A DNA stretch of 64,000 nucleotides from Dankookia rubra (lineage in GTDB: Bacteria > Pseudomonadota > Alphaproteobacteria > Acetobacterales > Acetobacteraceae): positions 124,001-188,000 of the forward strand of contig NZ_SMSJ01000002.1 in assembly GCF_004355005.1 (NCBI RefSeq), written 5' to 3'. Under the pieces are notes generated by a model. The model was not told the DNA's origin. It saw only the letters and a list, made by a program, of their open reading frames with translations, and ran no database searches. Of this stretch, positions 15,965-24,710 are shown piece by piece (position 1 is the first letter of the stretch; the number at the start of each line of letters is the position of its first letter). Made by a program: the position numbers and the translations under genes.

Positions 15965-16711
15965 TCAGCCTGCGGCGGCGGCGATCGCCACGAAGTCGGC
16001 GGCGACGAGGCTGGCGCCGCCGACCAGGGCGCCGTCGACATGCGGCAGCGCCAGGATGGCCTTGGCATTGCCCGGCTTCACCGAGCCGCCATAGAGGATC
16101 CGCAGCCCCTGCCCGGCCGCGCCGAAACGCTTGGCCAGGTTGGCGCGGATCGCCGCGTGGATGGCGGCGATGTCGGGCTCGGTCGGGGTCCGGCCGGTGC
16201 CGATCGCCCAGACCGGTTCATAGGCGACCACGCCGCCGGCCTGCGCGAATCCATCCGGCAGGCTGCCGTCGAGCTGGCCGGTGACCACCGGCTCGGCCTC
16301 GCCGGCCAGGCGCTGGGCTTCCGACTCGCCAACGCAGACGATGGGGGTCAGGCCGGCAGCGAGGGCCGCCTCGGCCTTGGCCCGCACCGCCCGGTCGCTT
16401 TCGGCATGGTCGGCCCGGCGTTCGGAATGGCCGAGGATGACGTAGCTGGCGCCGATATCCTTCAGCATGGCGGCGGCGACGTCGCCGGTATGGGCGCCCT
16501 TCGCGGCGGCGTGGCAGTCCTGTCCACCCACGGCCAAGCCGCCCTGGCCGGCGACGAGGTGGATGTAAGGAAAGGGCGGGCAGACCAGCAGCTCGGCCGC
16601 GCCGGCCTTGGCGGCGCCTTCGCGGACCGCGCCGGCCAACGACGCGGTCTCGGCCAGGCTGCCGTGCATCTTCCAATTGCCGGCGATCAGCGGGCGCACT
16701 CCGGGCGTCAT
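15965..16711 (-). CDS. tpiA: Triosephosphate isomerase
   Basis: Interconverts dihydroxyacetone phosphate and glyceraldehyde 3-phosphate in glycolysis and gluconeogenesis. The 248-residue product has normal length and intact active site: Lys14 in GNWKMHG, His in ILGHSERR, the general base Glu in AYEPVWAIGTGRT, and the phosphate loops LYGGSVKP and GALVGGASL. The ATG at 16711 places the catalytic Lys correctly; the much longer open frame upstream is the antisense of the divergent ppiD gene. The tpiA/ppiD divergence with 102 bp between is a recurrent alphaproteobacterial arrangement. Confidence 0.97.
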   Translation of the reverse strand: MTPGVRPLIAGNWKMHGSLAETASLAGAVREGAAKAGAAELLVCPPFPYIHLVAGQGGLAVGGQDCHAAAKGAHTGDVAAAMLKDIGASYVILGHSERRADHAESDRAVRAKAEAALAAGLTPIVCVGESEAQRLAGEAEPVVTGQLDGSLPDGFAQAGGVVAYEPVWAIGTGRTPTEPDIAAIHAAIRANLAKRFGAAGQGLRILYGGSVKPGNAKAILALPHVDGALVGGASLVAADFVAIAAAAG

Positions 16712-16813
16712 GGCGTCCTCCATTCCATCGCCGCCCCGTATCCGCCGCGCCCCGGTTTGGCAACACGCCCCCTTCTCCGCTATGGCAGCCACCACACGCG
16801 CGCACGGAACCCG

Positions 16814-18709
16814 ATGCTCACCGCCCTCCGCCGCCTCGCCGGGACCTGGATTGCCAAGGCCCTCTTCGTCCTGCTCATCCTCTCCTTCGCCGTCTGGGGC
16901 ATCGGCGACATGGCGAAGAACCTCTTCGCCCCCGATACCTCCCTCGCCCGCGTCGCCGGCCAGCCGGTGACGCTGGAAGAGGGCCAGGCCGCCATGCGGC
17001 GGGAGATGCAGCGGCTCGCCCGCCAGCTCGGCAGCCAGTTCGAGAACGACCCGCGCATCCGCCGCGCCATCGCCGAGCAGGCGGTCGACCAGCTGGTGCT
17101 GGACCGCGTGCTTCGGGCCGAGACCGAGCGGCTGAAGGTCGCGGTGCCGGACAGCGCGGTGCGCGAGTTCGTCTTCGGCATCCAGGGCTTCCGCGGCATG
17201 GACGGCCAGTTCTCCCAAGCCGTCTTCCAGAACTTCCTGCGCAGCAACGACCTCAGCGAGGCCCGCTTCCTCGACCTCATCCGCGCCGACCTGGCACGGC
17301 AGCAGGTGGCCTTGGCCGTGCGGTCCGGCGTCAGCACGCCGGATGCGCTCGCCGATCCCCTGCTGCGCTGGCTCGAGGAACAGCGCGACGTGACGCTCGT
17401 CACCCTGCCCATCGCCCAGGCGCCCGAGCCGGCGGTGCCCGATGAGGCGCAGCTCCGCCGTTTCCACGAGAACAACCCCGAACGCTTCTCCTCTCCCGAG
17501 TACCGCGACGCCACGGTCGCCGTGCTGACCGCCGACCTGCTGTCGCGCGAGGTCGAGGTGACCGAGGCCGAGATCGCCGCCGCCTACGAGGCCCGCCGTG
17601 GCCAATTCGGCACGCCGGAGCGGCGCCGCCTAGCCCAGGTCCTCGTGCCGGACGAGGCCCGCGCGCGGGAGATTTCCGCCGCCTGGACCGGAGGCGCCGA
17701 TTTCGAGGCGATCGGCGCCCAGGCGAAGGCCGCCGGCGGCGAGGCGATCGAGCTCGGCGAGGTCGAGCGCGCCGGCCTGCCGGTGCCGGAGCTTGCCGAG
17801 GCCGCCTTCGCGGTGCCCGAGGGGGCCGTCACCGCCCCGGTGCAGAGCCCCTTTGGCTGGCATGTCTTCAAGGTCGAGACGGTCGAGCCCGGCCAGGAGC
17901 GGCCGCTGGCCGAGTTGCACGACCAGTTGAAGCGCGACCTCGCGCAGGAGAAGGCCGCCGACATCGCCTTCGAGCGGGCCAACAAGGTCGAGGATGCGCT
18001 GGCCGGCGGTGCCTCGCTGGCCGAGGTGGCGAAGCAGTTCGGCCTCGGCCTGGCGACCATCCGCGCCGATGCGGCCGGGCTGGACCCGGAAGGCAAGCCG
18101 GTCGCGCTGCCGGTGATCGAGGCCGCCCGCGCGCCATTGGTGAAGGCCGTCTTCGCCGCCGAGCGCGGGACCGCGCCGCGGCTGCAGGAAACCGAGGCGG
18201 GCTTCGTCGCGGTCGAGATCAAGGACGTCACCCCGCCGGCACTCCGCCCCTTCGAGACTGTGGAGCCCGCAGTACGGGCCGCCTGGGAGGCCGATGCGAA
18301 GCGCCGCGAGCAGGAGACCCGCGCCGCCGGGCTGCTCGCCGCGACCAAGGAAGGCAAGCCGCTGGCCGAGGCCGCCACGGCGGCCGGGCTGGGCTCGCGC
18401 GAGGTCGGCGCGGTGCGGCGCGACCCGCAGCAGGGTGCCGCGGTGCCGCCGGAGCTGCTGGCCCCGCTCTTCGAGCTGAAGCTGCACGAGACGACCATGG
18501 TGCAGACGCGGGACGGTTTCGCCGTGGCCCAGGTGCAGGCGATTACCCCGGGCGATCCGGCGGCCGACGCGGCCGGCGTCAAGCGGCTGAAGGGCGAGGT
18601 CGCGCAGGCGATGGCGCAGGATGTCGACGTGCAGTTCCTCGGCGCGCTGCGGGCGCGGTCGGATGTCCGGCTGAACCCGCGGATGCTGGACGTGCTGGCG
18701 CAGCCGTAA
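16814..18709 (+). CDS. ppiD: Periplasmic folding chaperone / peptidylprolyl isomerase PpiD
   Basis: A 631-residue membrane-anchored SurA/PpiD-type chaperone. A single N-terminal membrane helix (about residues 15-33, KALFVLLILSFAVWGIGDMA) anchors it with a large periplasmic domain. The SurA-N-like region (about 35-250) is followed by a parvulin PPIC domain (about 265-365: RRRLAQVLV, GGDFEAIGAQAKA-like, SPFGWHVFKVETVEPGQ). PpiD works at the Sec translocon exit on emerging envelope proteins. The ATG at 16814 is the first that leaves the membrane helix at the N-terminus; the longer frame to 16040 is antisense to tpiA. Confidence 0.92.
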   Translation: MLTALRRLAGTWIAKALFVLLILSFAVWGIGDMAKNLFAPDTSLARVAGQPVTLEEGQAAMRREMQRLARQLGSQFENDPRIRRAIAEQAVDQLVLDRVLRAETERLKVAVPDSAVREFVFGIQGFRGMDGQFSQAVFQNFLRSNDLSEARFLDLIRADLARQQVALAVRSGVSTPDALADPLLRWLEEQRDVTLVTLPIAQAPEPAVPDEAQLRRFHENNPERFSSPEYRDATVAVLTADLLSREVEVTEAEIAAAYEARRGQFGTPERRRLAQVLVPDEARAREISAAWTGGADFEAIGAQAKAAGGEAIELGEVERAGLPVPELAEAAFAVPEGAVTAPVQSPFGWHVFKVETVEPGQERPLAELHDQLKRDLAQEKAADIAFERANKVEDALAGGASLAEVAKQFGLGLATIRADAAGLDPEGKPVALPVIEAARAPLVKAVFAAERGTAPRLQETEAGFVAVEIKDVTPPALRPFETVEPAVRAAWEADAKRREQETRAAGLLAATKEGKPLAEAATAAGLGSREVGAVRRDPQQGAAVPPELLAPLFELKLHETTMVQTRDGFAVAQVQAITPGDPAADAAGVKRLKGEVAQAMAQDVDVQFLGALRARSDVRLNPRMLDVLAQP

Positions 18710-18769
18710 CCAGGATTGAAGAAGGAACAGTAGTCTCCCCTTGAAGCCCATCCTTCGCTGCTTGGGTCC

Positions 18770-18793
18770 GGCACCTGCCGCGCGGCAGGTGCC
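18770..18793. repeat. Perfect inverted repeat downstream of ppiD
   Basis: GGCACCTGCC and GGCAGGTGCC are exact reverse complements separated by GCGC, with flanking GGGT/ACCC able to extend the stem. It lies between the convergent ppiD and binding-protein genes. There is no T-tract on either strand, so it may be a transcript-stabilising stem or weak terminator. Confidence 0.55.
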
Positions 18794-18810
18794 AACCCGC
18801 AATCATTGTG

Positions 18811-18845
18811 GAAGCCCCGGGGGAATACGTTCTTCCGGGGCCTTC
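18811..18845. terminator. Probable terminator between convergent genes
   Basis: GAAGCCCCGG pairs with CCGGGGCCTTC (one bulged base) around a 14-nt loop, just 3' of the leftward substrate-binding-protein gene and 102 bp past ppiD. A short pyrimidine run (TTCTTCC) follows on the plus strand. The GC-rich stem and convergent position suggest a terminator for one or both genes. Confidence 0.45.
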
Positions 18846-18862
18846 TTCCCCCCGGCCTTCCG

Positions 18863-20071
18863 TCAGCTCACCTCGCCCGACATCAGCGTGCCGAACCGGT
18901 CGTAGGTCTTGCCGTTGAAGCGTTGCAGCTGCATCTGCCGAATCGGCCGGTAGTTGGTCGGGCTGGAGTTCAACTTGATCCCGGGCAGCAGCGTCGGGAT
19001 CTCGACATCCTTCAGGTTGGCCGCCTGGCGCATGATGTTTTCTCGACTCGCATCCGCGCCGCATTGCCGCAGCACCTGCTCCATCGCCTTGGCAGCGGTG
19101 TAGCCGTAGACGGAATTGGCGTCGGACAGGTCGGCATCCGGCATGTATTTCGCCATGAAGCCGCGCCATTCCAGCATGCCGGCATCTTGCGTCCAGGTCG
19201 GGTCGGTCGGGTCCTTCAGATAGGCCGCGGTGGTGAGCCCGACCGCCTTCTCCATGCCCGCCGGCGCGATCACCACGCCCACGGAATTGGCCCCGTAGTG
19301 CACGCATGTGGTCGGCTTCCAGCCGATCTCGTGCAGCTTGCGGATAGCCATGGAGGCGAACTTCGCCGTCATCGCCAGTACCAGACCCTGGCAGGCGCTG
19401 GCCTGCAGGGTGATCAGCTGCTGGTCGATGGTCGGGTCGGTGCTCTCGTAGCTGAGCACCTTGGTCGCCTCCTCGAACTTCGGCCCGAGCACGTCGCGCA
19501 CGCCATGGACGTAGTCGCGGCCGAAATCGTCGTTCTGGTGCAGGATGGCGATCCGCCCGCCGGGATGCGCCGCCAGGATGTGCTTGGCGTAGAGCTGCGC
19601 CTCGATCCGGTAGCTGGGCGGCAGGCCCATGGTCCAGGGATATTCCTTGTAGTTGCTCCACTTGTCGGCGCCTGTGGAGGGGAACAGGTTCGGCACCTTG
19701 CGCTGGTTGGTGTAGCGCAGCACGGCGCTGTTGGTCGGCGTGCCGAGGTTGCTGAAGAGGCAGGCGACCTGGTCCTGCTCCACCAGGCGGCGCACCTGCT
19801 CCACCGTCTTCGGCGGGCTGTAGGCGTCGTCGTAGGACAGGAACTTGATCTTCCGCCCGGCGATGCCGCCGTCGTCGTTCAGCTTGCGGAACCAGGCATC
19901 CATGGTCTTGCCCTGGATGCCGAGGCTCGAGACCGGGCCGCTGTAGGACATGGTGTTGCCGATTCGGATCTCGGTGGCGGTGACGCCGGGCGAGGCCTGG
20001 GCGGCGGCGAGGCGTGGCATGGCGAGCGCAGCGACGGCCGCGCCCCCGAGGAGCGTACGACGCGTGGTCAT
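18863..20071 (-). CDS. ABC transporter substrate-binding protein, branched-chain amino acid type
   Basis: A periplasmic binding protein of the LivJ/urea type-1 fold, 402 residues. It opens with a signal peptide containing TTRRTLLGGAAVAALAM, whose paired Arg suggests possible Tat export. The mature domain shows EIRIGNTMSYSGPVSSLGIQGK, AWFRKLNDDGGIAGRKI, the hinge segments and YGYTAAKAMEQVL. No permease or ATPase genes are nearby, so it is an orphan receptor for a transporter encoded elsewhere, or a sensory binding protein. The ATG at 20071 is chosen over an upstream GTG at 20086. The ligand could be an aliphatic amino acid, amide or aromatic acid. Confidence 0.88.
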   Translation of the reverse strand: MTTRRTLLGGAAVAALAMPRLAAAQASPGVTATEIRIGNTMSYSGPVSSLGIQGKTMDAWFRKLNDDGGIAGRKIKFLSYDDAYSPPKTVEQVRRLVEQDQVACLFSNLGTPTNSAVLRYTNQRKVPNLFPSTGADKWSNYKEYPWTMGLPPSYRIEAQLYAKHILAAHPGGRIAILHQNDDFGRDYVHGVRDVLGPKFEEATKVLSYESTDPTIDQQLITLQASACQGLVLAMTAKFASMAIRKLHEIGWKPTTCVHYGANSVGVVIAPAGMEKAVGLTTAAYLKDPTDPTWTQDAGMLEWRGFMAKYMPDADLSDANSVYGYTAAKAMEQVLRQCGADASRENIMRQAANLKDVEIPTLLPGIKLNSSPTNYRPIRQMQLQRFNGKTYDRFGTLMSGEVS

Positions 20072-20225
20072 GGAAGGTTCTCCCACGGTTTCTTGGGCGG
20101 GCCGTGGTAGCGGGACCGCCTGGTCGCGAGCCTAGGCGCATGCGCACGGTCCTCGCCACATGATCCGACAGTCGCTAGAACCGCCCACCCGGCCCTGCGC
20201 CGGGCGCACCACAGGAACCCGACCG

Positions 20226-21740
20226 ATGCCGCTCCCCGATTTCGCCAGCTTCAGTGCCGGTCTTGCCGCGGGGCATGGCCAGGTGCTGTGGCGGGAGCGG
20301 GTGGCGGACCTCGACACGCCGGTCGGCACCTTCCTCAAGCTCGCCCACGGCAAGCCGAACAGCTTCCTGCTCGAGAGCATCGAGGGCGGCGCCGCGCGCG
20401 GCCGCTATTCCGCCATCGGGATGGAGCCCGACCTGATCTGGCGCTGCCGCGGCGGCCGGGCAGAGCTGAACCGCCACGCGCTCGCCGCGCCGCATGCCTT
20501 CGAGCCGGCCGGCGACGATGCGCTCGACAGCCTGCGCGCCCTGGTCGCCGCCAACCTCATGCCGTTGCCGGCCGGTTTGCCGCCGATCGCCACCGGCCTG
20601 TTCGGCTATCTCGGCTACGACATGGTCCGGCTGATCGAGCGCCTGCCGGCGAAGAACCCGGACGTCATCGGCATCCCCGACGCGGTGCTGATGCGGCCGA
20701 CGCTGGTCGCGGTCTTCGACCATGTGCGGGACGCGCTCAGCCTCTTTACCACGGTCTGGCCCCAAGGGGAGGGTGCCGCGGGGCTCGACCCCCAGGCGGC
20801 CTGGGACAGCGCCCAGGCCCGGTTGGACGAAGCCGAGGCAGCACTCGACCGTCCGCTGCCGCGCCCGGCGGCGCCGGTCAGCCTGCCGACCCTGCCGGAG
20901 CCGTCCAGCAACTTCACCAGGGAAGGCTTCGTCGCCGCGGTGGACACGGCGAAGGAGTACATCCGCGCCGGCGACTGCTTCCAGGTGGTGCCGTCGCAGC
21001 GCTTCTCGGTGCCCTTCGCCCTGCCGCCCTTCGCCCTGTACCGGGCGCTGCGGCGGATCAACCCGGCTCCCTACCTGTTCTTCTTCGACTTCGGCGGCTT
21101 CGCCGCAGTCGGCGCCAGCCCGGAGATCCTTGTCCAGTTGCGCGACGGCACGGTGACCGTCCGCCCGCTCGCCGGCACCCGCCGCCGCGGCGCGACGCCC
21201 GAGGAGGACAAGGCGCTGGAGCTCGAGCTGCTGGCCGACCCGAAGGAGCGCGCCGAGCACCTGATGCTTCTCGACCTCGGCCGCAACGATGTCGGCCGGG
21301 TGGCTGCCATCGGCAGCGTCAAGGTGACCAGCCAGTTCCAGGTCGAGCGCTACAGCCAGGTGATGCACATCGGCAGTGAGGTGCAGGGCCGGCTGCGCCA
21401 GGGGCTGACCGCGATCGACGCCCTGGCAGGCGGCTTCCCGGCGGGCACGCTGACCGGCGCGCCCAAGGTCCGGGCGATGGAGATCATCGAGGAGCTGGAG
21501 CCCTCGCGCCGGGGGATCTATGCCGGCGGCTTTGGCTATTTCGGCGCCGATGGCGGCATGGACACCTGCATCGGCCTGCGCACCGCCCTGGTGAAGGATG
21601 GCGTGATGCATGTGCAGGCCGGCGCTGGCGTGGTCGCCGACAGCGACCCGGTGGCGGAGTACGAGGAGACGAAGCAGAAAGCCCGCGCGCTGTTCCGCGC
21701 GGCCGAGGAAGCGGTGCGCTTCGCGGCGGGGCGGAAATAG
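20226..21740 (+). CDS. trpE: Anthranilate synthase component I
   Basis: Catalyses chorismate to anthranilate with ammonia supplied by TrpG, the first committed step of tryptophan synthesis. The 504-residue protein has an N-terminal domain with the feedback-site motif LLES (in NSFLLESIEGG) and the chorismate-binding catalytic domain: AKEYIRAGDCFQVVPSQRF, NPAPYLFFFDFG, SPEILVQ, PLAGTRRRG, DLGRNDVGRV, AGTLTGAPKVRAMEIIEELE and RAGAGVVADSDP-like residues. I chose the ATG at 20226, which gives the usual start. TrpE is separate from TrpG and is cut off from trpG-trpD-trpC by an amidohydrolase gene and an attenuator. Confidence 0.97.
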   Translation: MPLPDFASFSAGLAAGHGQVLWRERVADLDTPVGTFLKLAHGKPNSFLLESIEGGAARGRYSAIGMEPDLIWRCRGGRAELNRHALAAPHAFEPAGDDALDSLRALVAANLMPLPAGLPPIATGLFGYLGYDMVRLIERLPAKNPDVIGIPDAVLMRPTLVAVFDHVRDALSLFTTVWPQGEGAAGLDPQAAWDSAQARLDEAEAALDRPLPRPAAPVSLPTLPEPSSNFTREGFVAAVDTAKEYIRAGDCFQVVPSQRFSVPFALPPFALYRALRRINPAPYLFFFDFGGFAAVGASPEILVQLRDGTVTVRPLAGTRRRGATPEEDKALELELLADPKERAEHLMLLDLGRNDVGRVAAIGSVKVTSQFQVERYSQVMHIGSEVQGRLRQGLTAIDALAGGFPAGTLTGAPKVRAMEIIEELEPSRRGIYAGGFGYFGADGGMDTCIGLRTALVKDGVMHVQAGAGVVADSDPVAEYEETKQKARALFRAAEEAVRFAAGRK

Positions 21741-21826
21741 GCAGCCCGGCCGCTACAGTGGCGGCCGTGCCGGCATTGACAGCCGCCGGTGCAGGCGGCC
21801 CGATGCCGGCAACGAAGGATCCGCCC

Positions 21827-22693
21827 ATGACCCGTCCCTGCCCCGGCCCGCGCGCCGTTACCTCGAAGCCCGGCTGGGCGCCGCCGCCGAACTCCGCCGA
21901 CTGCCACATGCATATCTTCGGCCCCTATGGCCGCTACCCGCTCTCGCCCGGCCGCGGCTACACGCCGCCGGAGGCCAGCATCGCGATGTACCAGGAGATG
22001 CTCTCGACCATTGGCCTGACCCGCACGGTGGTGGTGCAGCCGAGCATCTACGGCACCGACAATGCGGTCTCGCTCGATGCCGTCGCCGCGCTCGGCGCCG
22101 ACCGCGCCCGCGCCGTGGTGGTGGTGGATGACGGCTTCGACCTCGCGGCGCTGCGGGCCATGGGCGAGCGCGGCGCCTGCGGGGTGCGGTTCAACGCCGT
22201 CTCCGGCAACGGCACGCCGCTCGAGCAGCTCGAGGCGTTGGGCGAAAAACTGGCGACGCTCGGCTGGCACCTGCAGCTCTATGCCCATGCCGCCGAGATG
22301 GTGGCGCTGGAAGGCGTGCTGGCCCGCCTGCCCTGCCCGGTCGTCATAGACCACATGGGCGGGGTGAAGGCGAACGAGGGGGGCGCCGACAGCGCCGGCT
22401 TCAAGGCGGTGATCCGGCTGCTGGAAAAGGGCGCCTGGGCCAAGCTCTGCGGCTACCGCTCCTCCGCCGCCGGCGCGCCCTATGCGGATGTCGCCGGCAT
22501 GGCCCGCGCCATGATTGCAGCGGCCCCGGATCGCTGCGTGTGGGGCACCGACTGGCCGCACCCTTCCTTGCACAGCCCGGAGGAAGTGCCGGACGACGGC
22601 GTCCTGCTGGACGCGCTCGGCGCCTGGGCGCCGCGCGACGACCAGCGGCAGGCGATCCTGGTCGACAACCCTGCGCGGCTCTACGGCTTCTGA
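21827..22693 (+). CDS. Amidohydrolase-2 family metal-dependent hydrolase
   Basis: A 288-residue TIM-barrel hydrolase resembling 2-pyrone-4,6-dicarboxylate lactonase-like proteins. Family hallmarks: SADCHMHIFGPYGRYPLS with the metal-site HxH, ARAVVVVDD, VVIDHMGG with a barrel His, GAWAKLCGYRSS, the catalytic Asp in CVWGTDWPHPS, and the closing DNPARLYGF. I start at the ATG at 21827, with GAAGGA nine bases upstream; 21803 is possible. It lies between trpE and the trpG leader in the same direction, an unusual intrusion into the trp region, and has no known role in tryptophan synthesis. Its substrate is probably a lactone or aromatic-derived acid. Confidence 0.88.
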   Translation: MTRPCPGPRAVTSKPGWAPPPNSADCHMHIFGPYGRYPLSPGRGYTPPEASIAMYQEMLSTIGLTRTVVVQPSIYGTDNAVSLDAVAALGADRARAVVVVDDGFDLAALRAMGERGACGVRFNAVSGNGTPLEQLEALGEKLATLGWHLQLYAHAAEMVALEGVLARLPCPVVIDHMGGVKANEGGADSAGFKAVIRLLEKGAWAKLCGYRSSAAGAPYADVAGMARAMIAAAPDRCVWGTDWPHPSLHSPEEVPDDGVLLDALGAWAPRDDQRQAILVDNPARLYGF

Positions 22694-22734
22694 GCCCTTG
22701 CCTCCCGCCCGGCGGCGGGCCTAGTGTCCGCCGC

Positions 22735-22797
22735 ATGTCCAGGGACACAGCCCCCGTCGCGCGATTTTGGTACCGCTGGTATTCACCGGCGGCCTGA
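22735..22797 (+). CDS. trpL: trp leader peptide (20 residues, two Trp codons)
   Basis: The frame MSRDTAPVARFWYRWYSPAA has Trp codons at 22768-22770 and 22777-22779 set in an aromatic-rich FWYRWY run. It is followed by mutually exclusive hairpins ending in a terminator. Clustered Trp codons ahead of switchable stems are the hallmark of ribosome-mediated attenuation: scarce charged tRNA-Trp stalls the ribosome at the Trp codons and favours the antiterminator. The leader controls the sORF-trpG-trpD-trpC transcript rather than trpE. I see no strong ribosome-binding site ahead of it (CTAGTGTCCGCC), which is common for leaders. Confidence 0.85.
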   Translation: MSRDTAPVARFWYRWYSPAA

Positions 22798-22850
22798 GGA
22801 CCTCGCGCAGAGCAGAGACAATCCCGAAGCCGCCACTCGCTGGCGGCTTT
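22773..22850 (+). promoter_or_regulatory. Tryptophan attenuator (1:2, 2:3 and 3:4 stems)
   Basis: Four pairing segments are visible. Segment 1 (22773-22780, CCGCTGGT, holding the second Trp codon) pairs with segment 2 (22785-22792, ACCGGCGG) around an ATTC loop, one G-U wobble. Segment 2 (GGCGGC, 22788-22793) can instead pair with segment 3 (GCCGCC, 22829-22834). Segment 3 (22827-22834, AAGCCGCC) pairs with segment 4 (22842-22849, GGCGGCTT) to form a terminator followed by TTT. An outer stem CAGAGAC (22813-22819) / GTCTCTG (22854-22860) encloses the terminator. This is the classical switch layout; stems are read from sequence, function is inferred. Confidence 0.85.
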
Positions 22851-22917
22851 CGCGTCTCTGGACAGTCAACGCGAATGCAGCCGGCCCGGTGACGGCCCCG
22901 ACCGCCAGGAGGCCAGC

Positions 22918-23073
22918 ATGCAGCGCAGCGATTTCGATTTCGACGTCATCGGCGGTCCCTCGAGCCCGCCGCTGCCTCCGCGCCCGACCCAGCCGGGTCC
23001 GGCGACGCCCACCGCGCCCGCCCAGGGCTCGCTTGACCCGGCAGCGCACCGGCCCGAGAGTCCCGCGTCATGA
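22918..23073 (+). CDS. 51-residue small ORF translationally coupled to trpG
   Basis: A small frame starting at ATG 22918, five bases after a near-ideal AGGAGG ribosome-binding site (22907-22912), and ending in TGA at 23071-23073, which overlaps the trpG start as ATGA. The product opens with an acidic/aromatic segment MQRSDFDFDVIGG and continues Pro/Ala-rich to the end with no membrane helix or Cys. The ribosome-binding site and stop-start overlap argue that it is translated and feeds ribosomes to trpG; trpG itself has no good site of its own. It may be a real micro-protein or a coupling device. No family is recognised. Confidence 0.62.
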   Translation: MQRSDFDFDVIGGPSSPPLPPRPTQPGPATPTAPAQGSLDPAAHRPESPAS

Positions 23074-23653
23074 TCCTGCTGATCGATAACTACGACAGCT
23101 TCACCTTCAACCTCTACCACTTCCTGGGTGACCTTGGGGTTGAGGTCGAGGTGCGGCGCAACGATGCCCTCACCAGCCAGGAAGCCCTGGCGATGCGGCC
23201 GGATGCCATCCTGCTCTCGCCCGGCCCCTGCACGCCGAACGAGGCCGGGATCTGCCTGCCGCTGATCGGCGCCGCCGCTGCGGCGCGGGTGCCGCTGATG
23301 GGTGTCTGCCTCGGCCATCAGGCGATCGGGCAGGCCTTCGGCGGGACCGTCATCCGCGCGCCGGAGCCGGTGCACGGCAAGGTCTGGGACATCCACCACC
23401 GCGGCACCGACCTTTTTGCCGGCCTCCCCGCCCCCTTCCGGGCTACCCGCTACCACTCCCTGGTCGTCCGGCGGGACGGCCTGCCGCCGGAGCTGGAAGC
23501 CACCGCCTGGACTGCCGACGGGCTGGTCATGGGCATGGCTCATCGCGACCTGCCGATCTGGGGCGTGCAATTCCATCCGGAAAGCATCGCCTCCCAGCAC
23601 GGCCATGACCTGCTGCGGAACTTCCTGGCCCTGGCGAAGGAAAAGGTGCCGGC

Positions 23654-23657
<4 letters not shown>
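23070..23657 (+). CDS. trpG: Anthranilate synthase component II (glutamine amidotransferase)
   Basis: Class I glutamine amidotransferase subunit that supplies ammonia to TrpE. The 195-residue protein has [18 protein letters not shown] at the N-terminus, the oxyanion motif [12 protein letters not shown], the nucleophile Cys in [16 protein letters not shown], and the His/Glu pair in [14 protein letters not shown], so the triad is complete. Its ATG overlaps the stop of the upstream small ORF (ATGA), and its stop overlaps the GTG start of trpD. Expression should follow the attenuator at 22773-22850. A pabA role in folate synthesis in addition is possible, as in other bacteria with one amidotransferase. 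Confidence 0.96.
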
Positions 23658-24664
<1,007 letters not shown>

Positions 24665-24710
24665 CCCTGTTCCCCCTGGGCTGCCCCCGCCCCAACCACG
24701 CCGCAGAGCC

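Noticed and set aside
20070..20135. A possible trpE leader peptide (MEGSPTVSWAGRGSGTAWSRA) with two Trp codons
   Set aside because: The Trp codons are nine codons apart, the frame overlaps the divergent binding-protein start, and no terminator/antiterminator pair follows. I kept only the 22735 leader.
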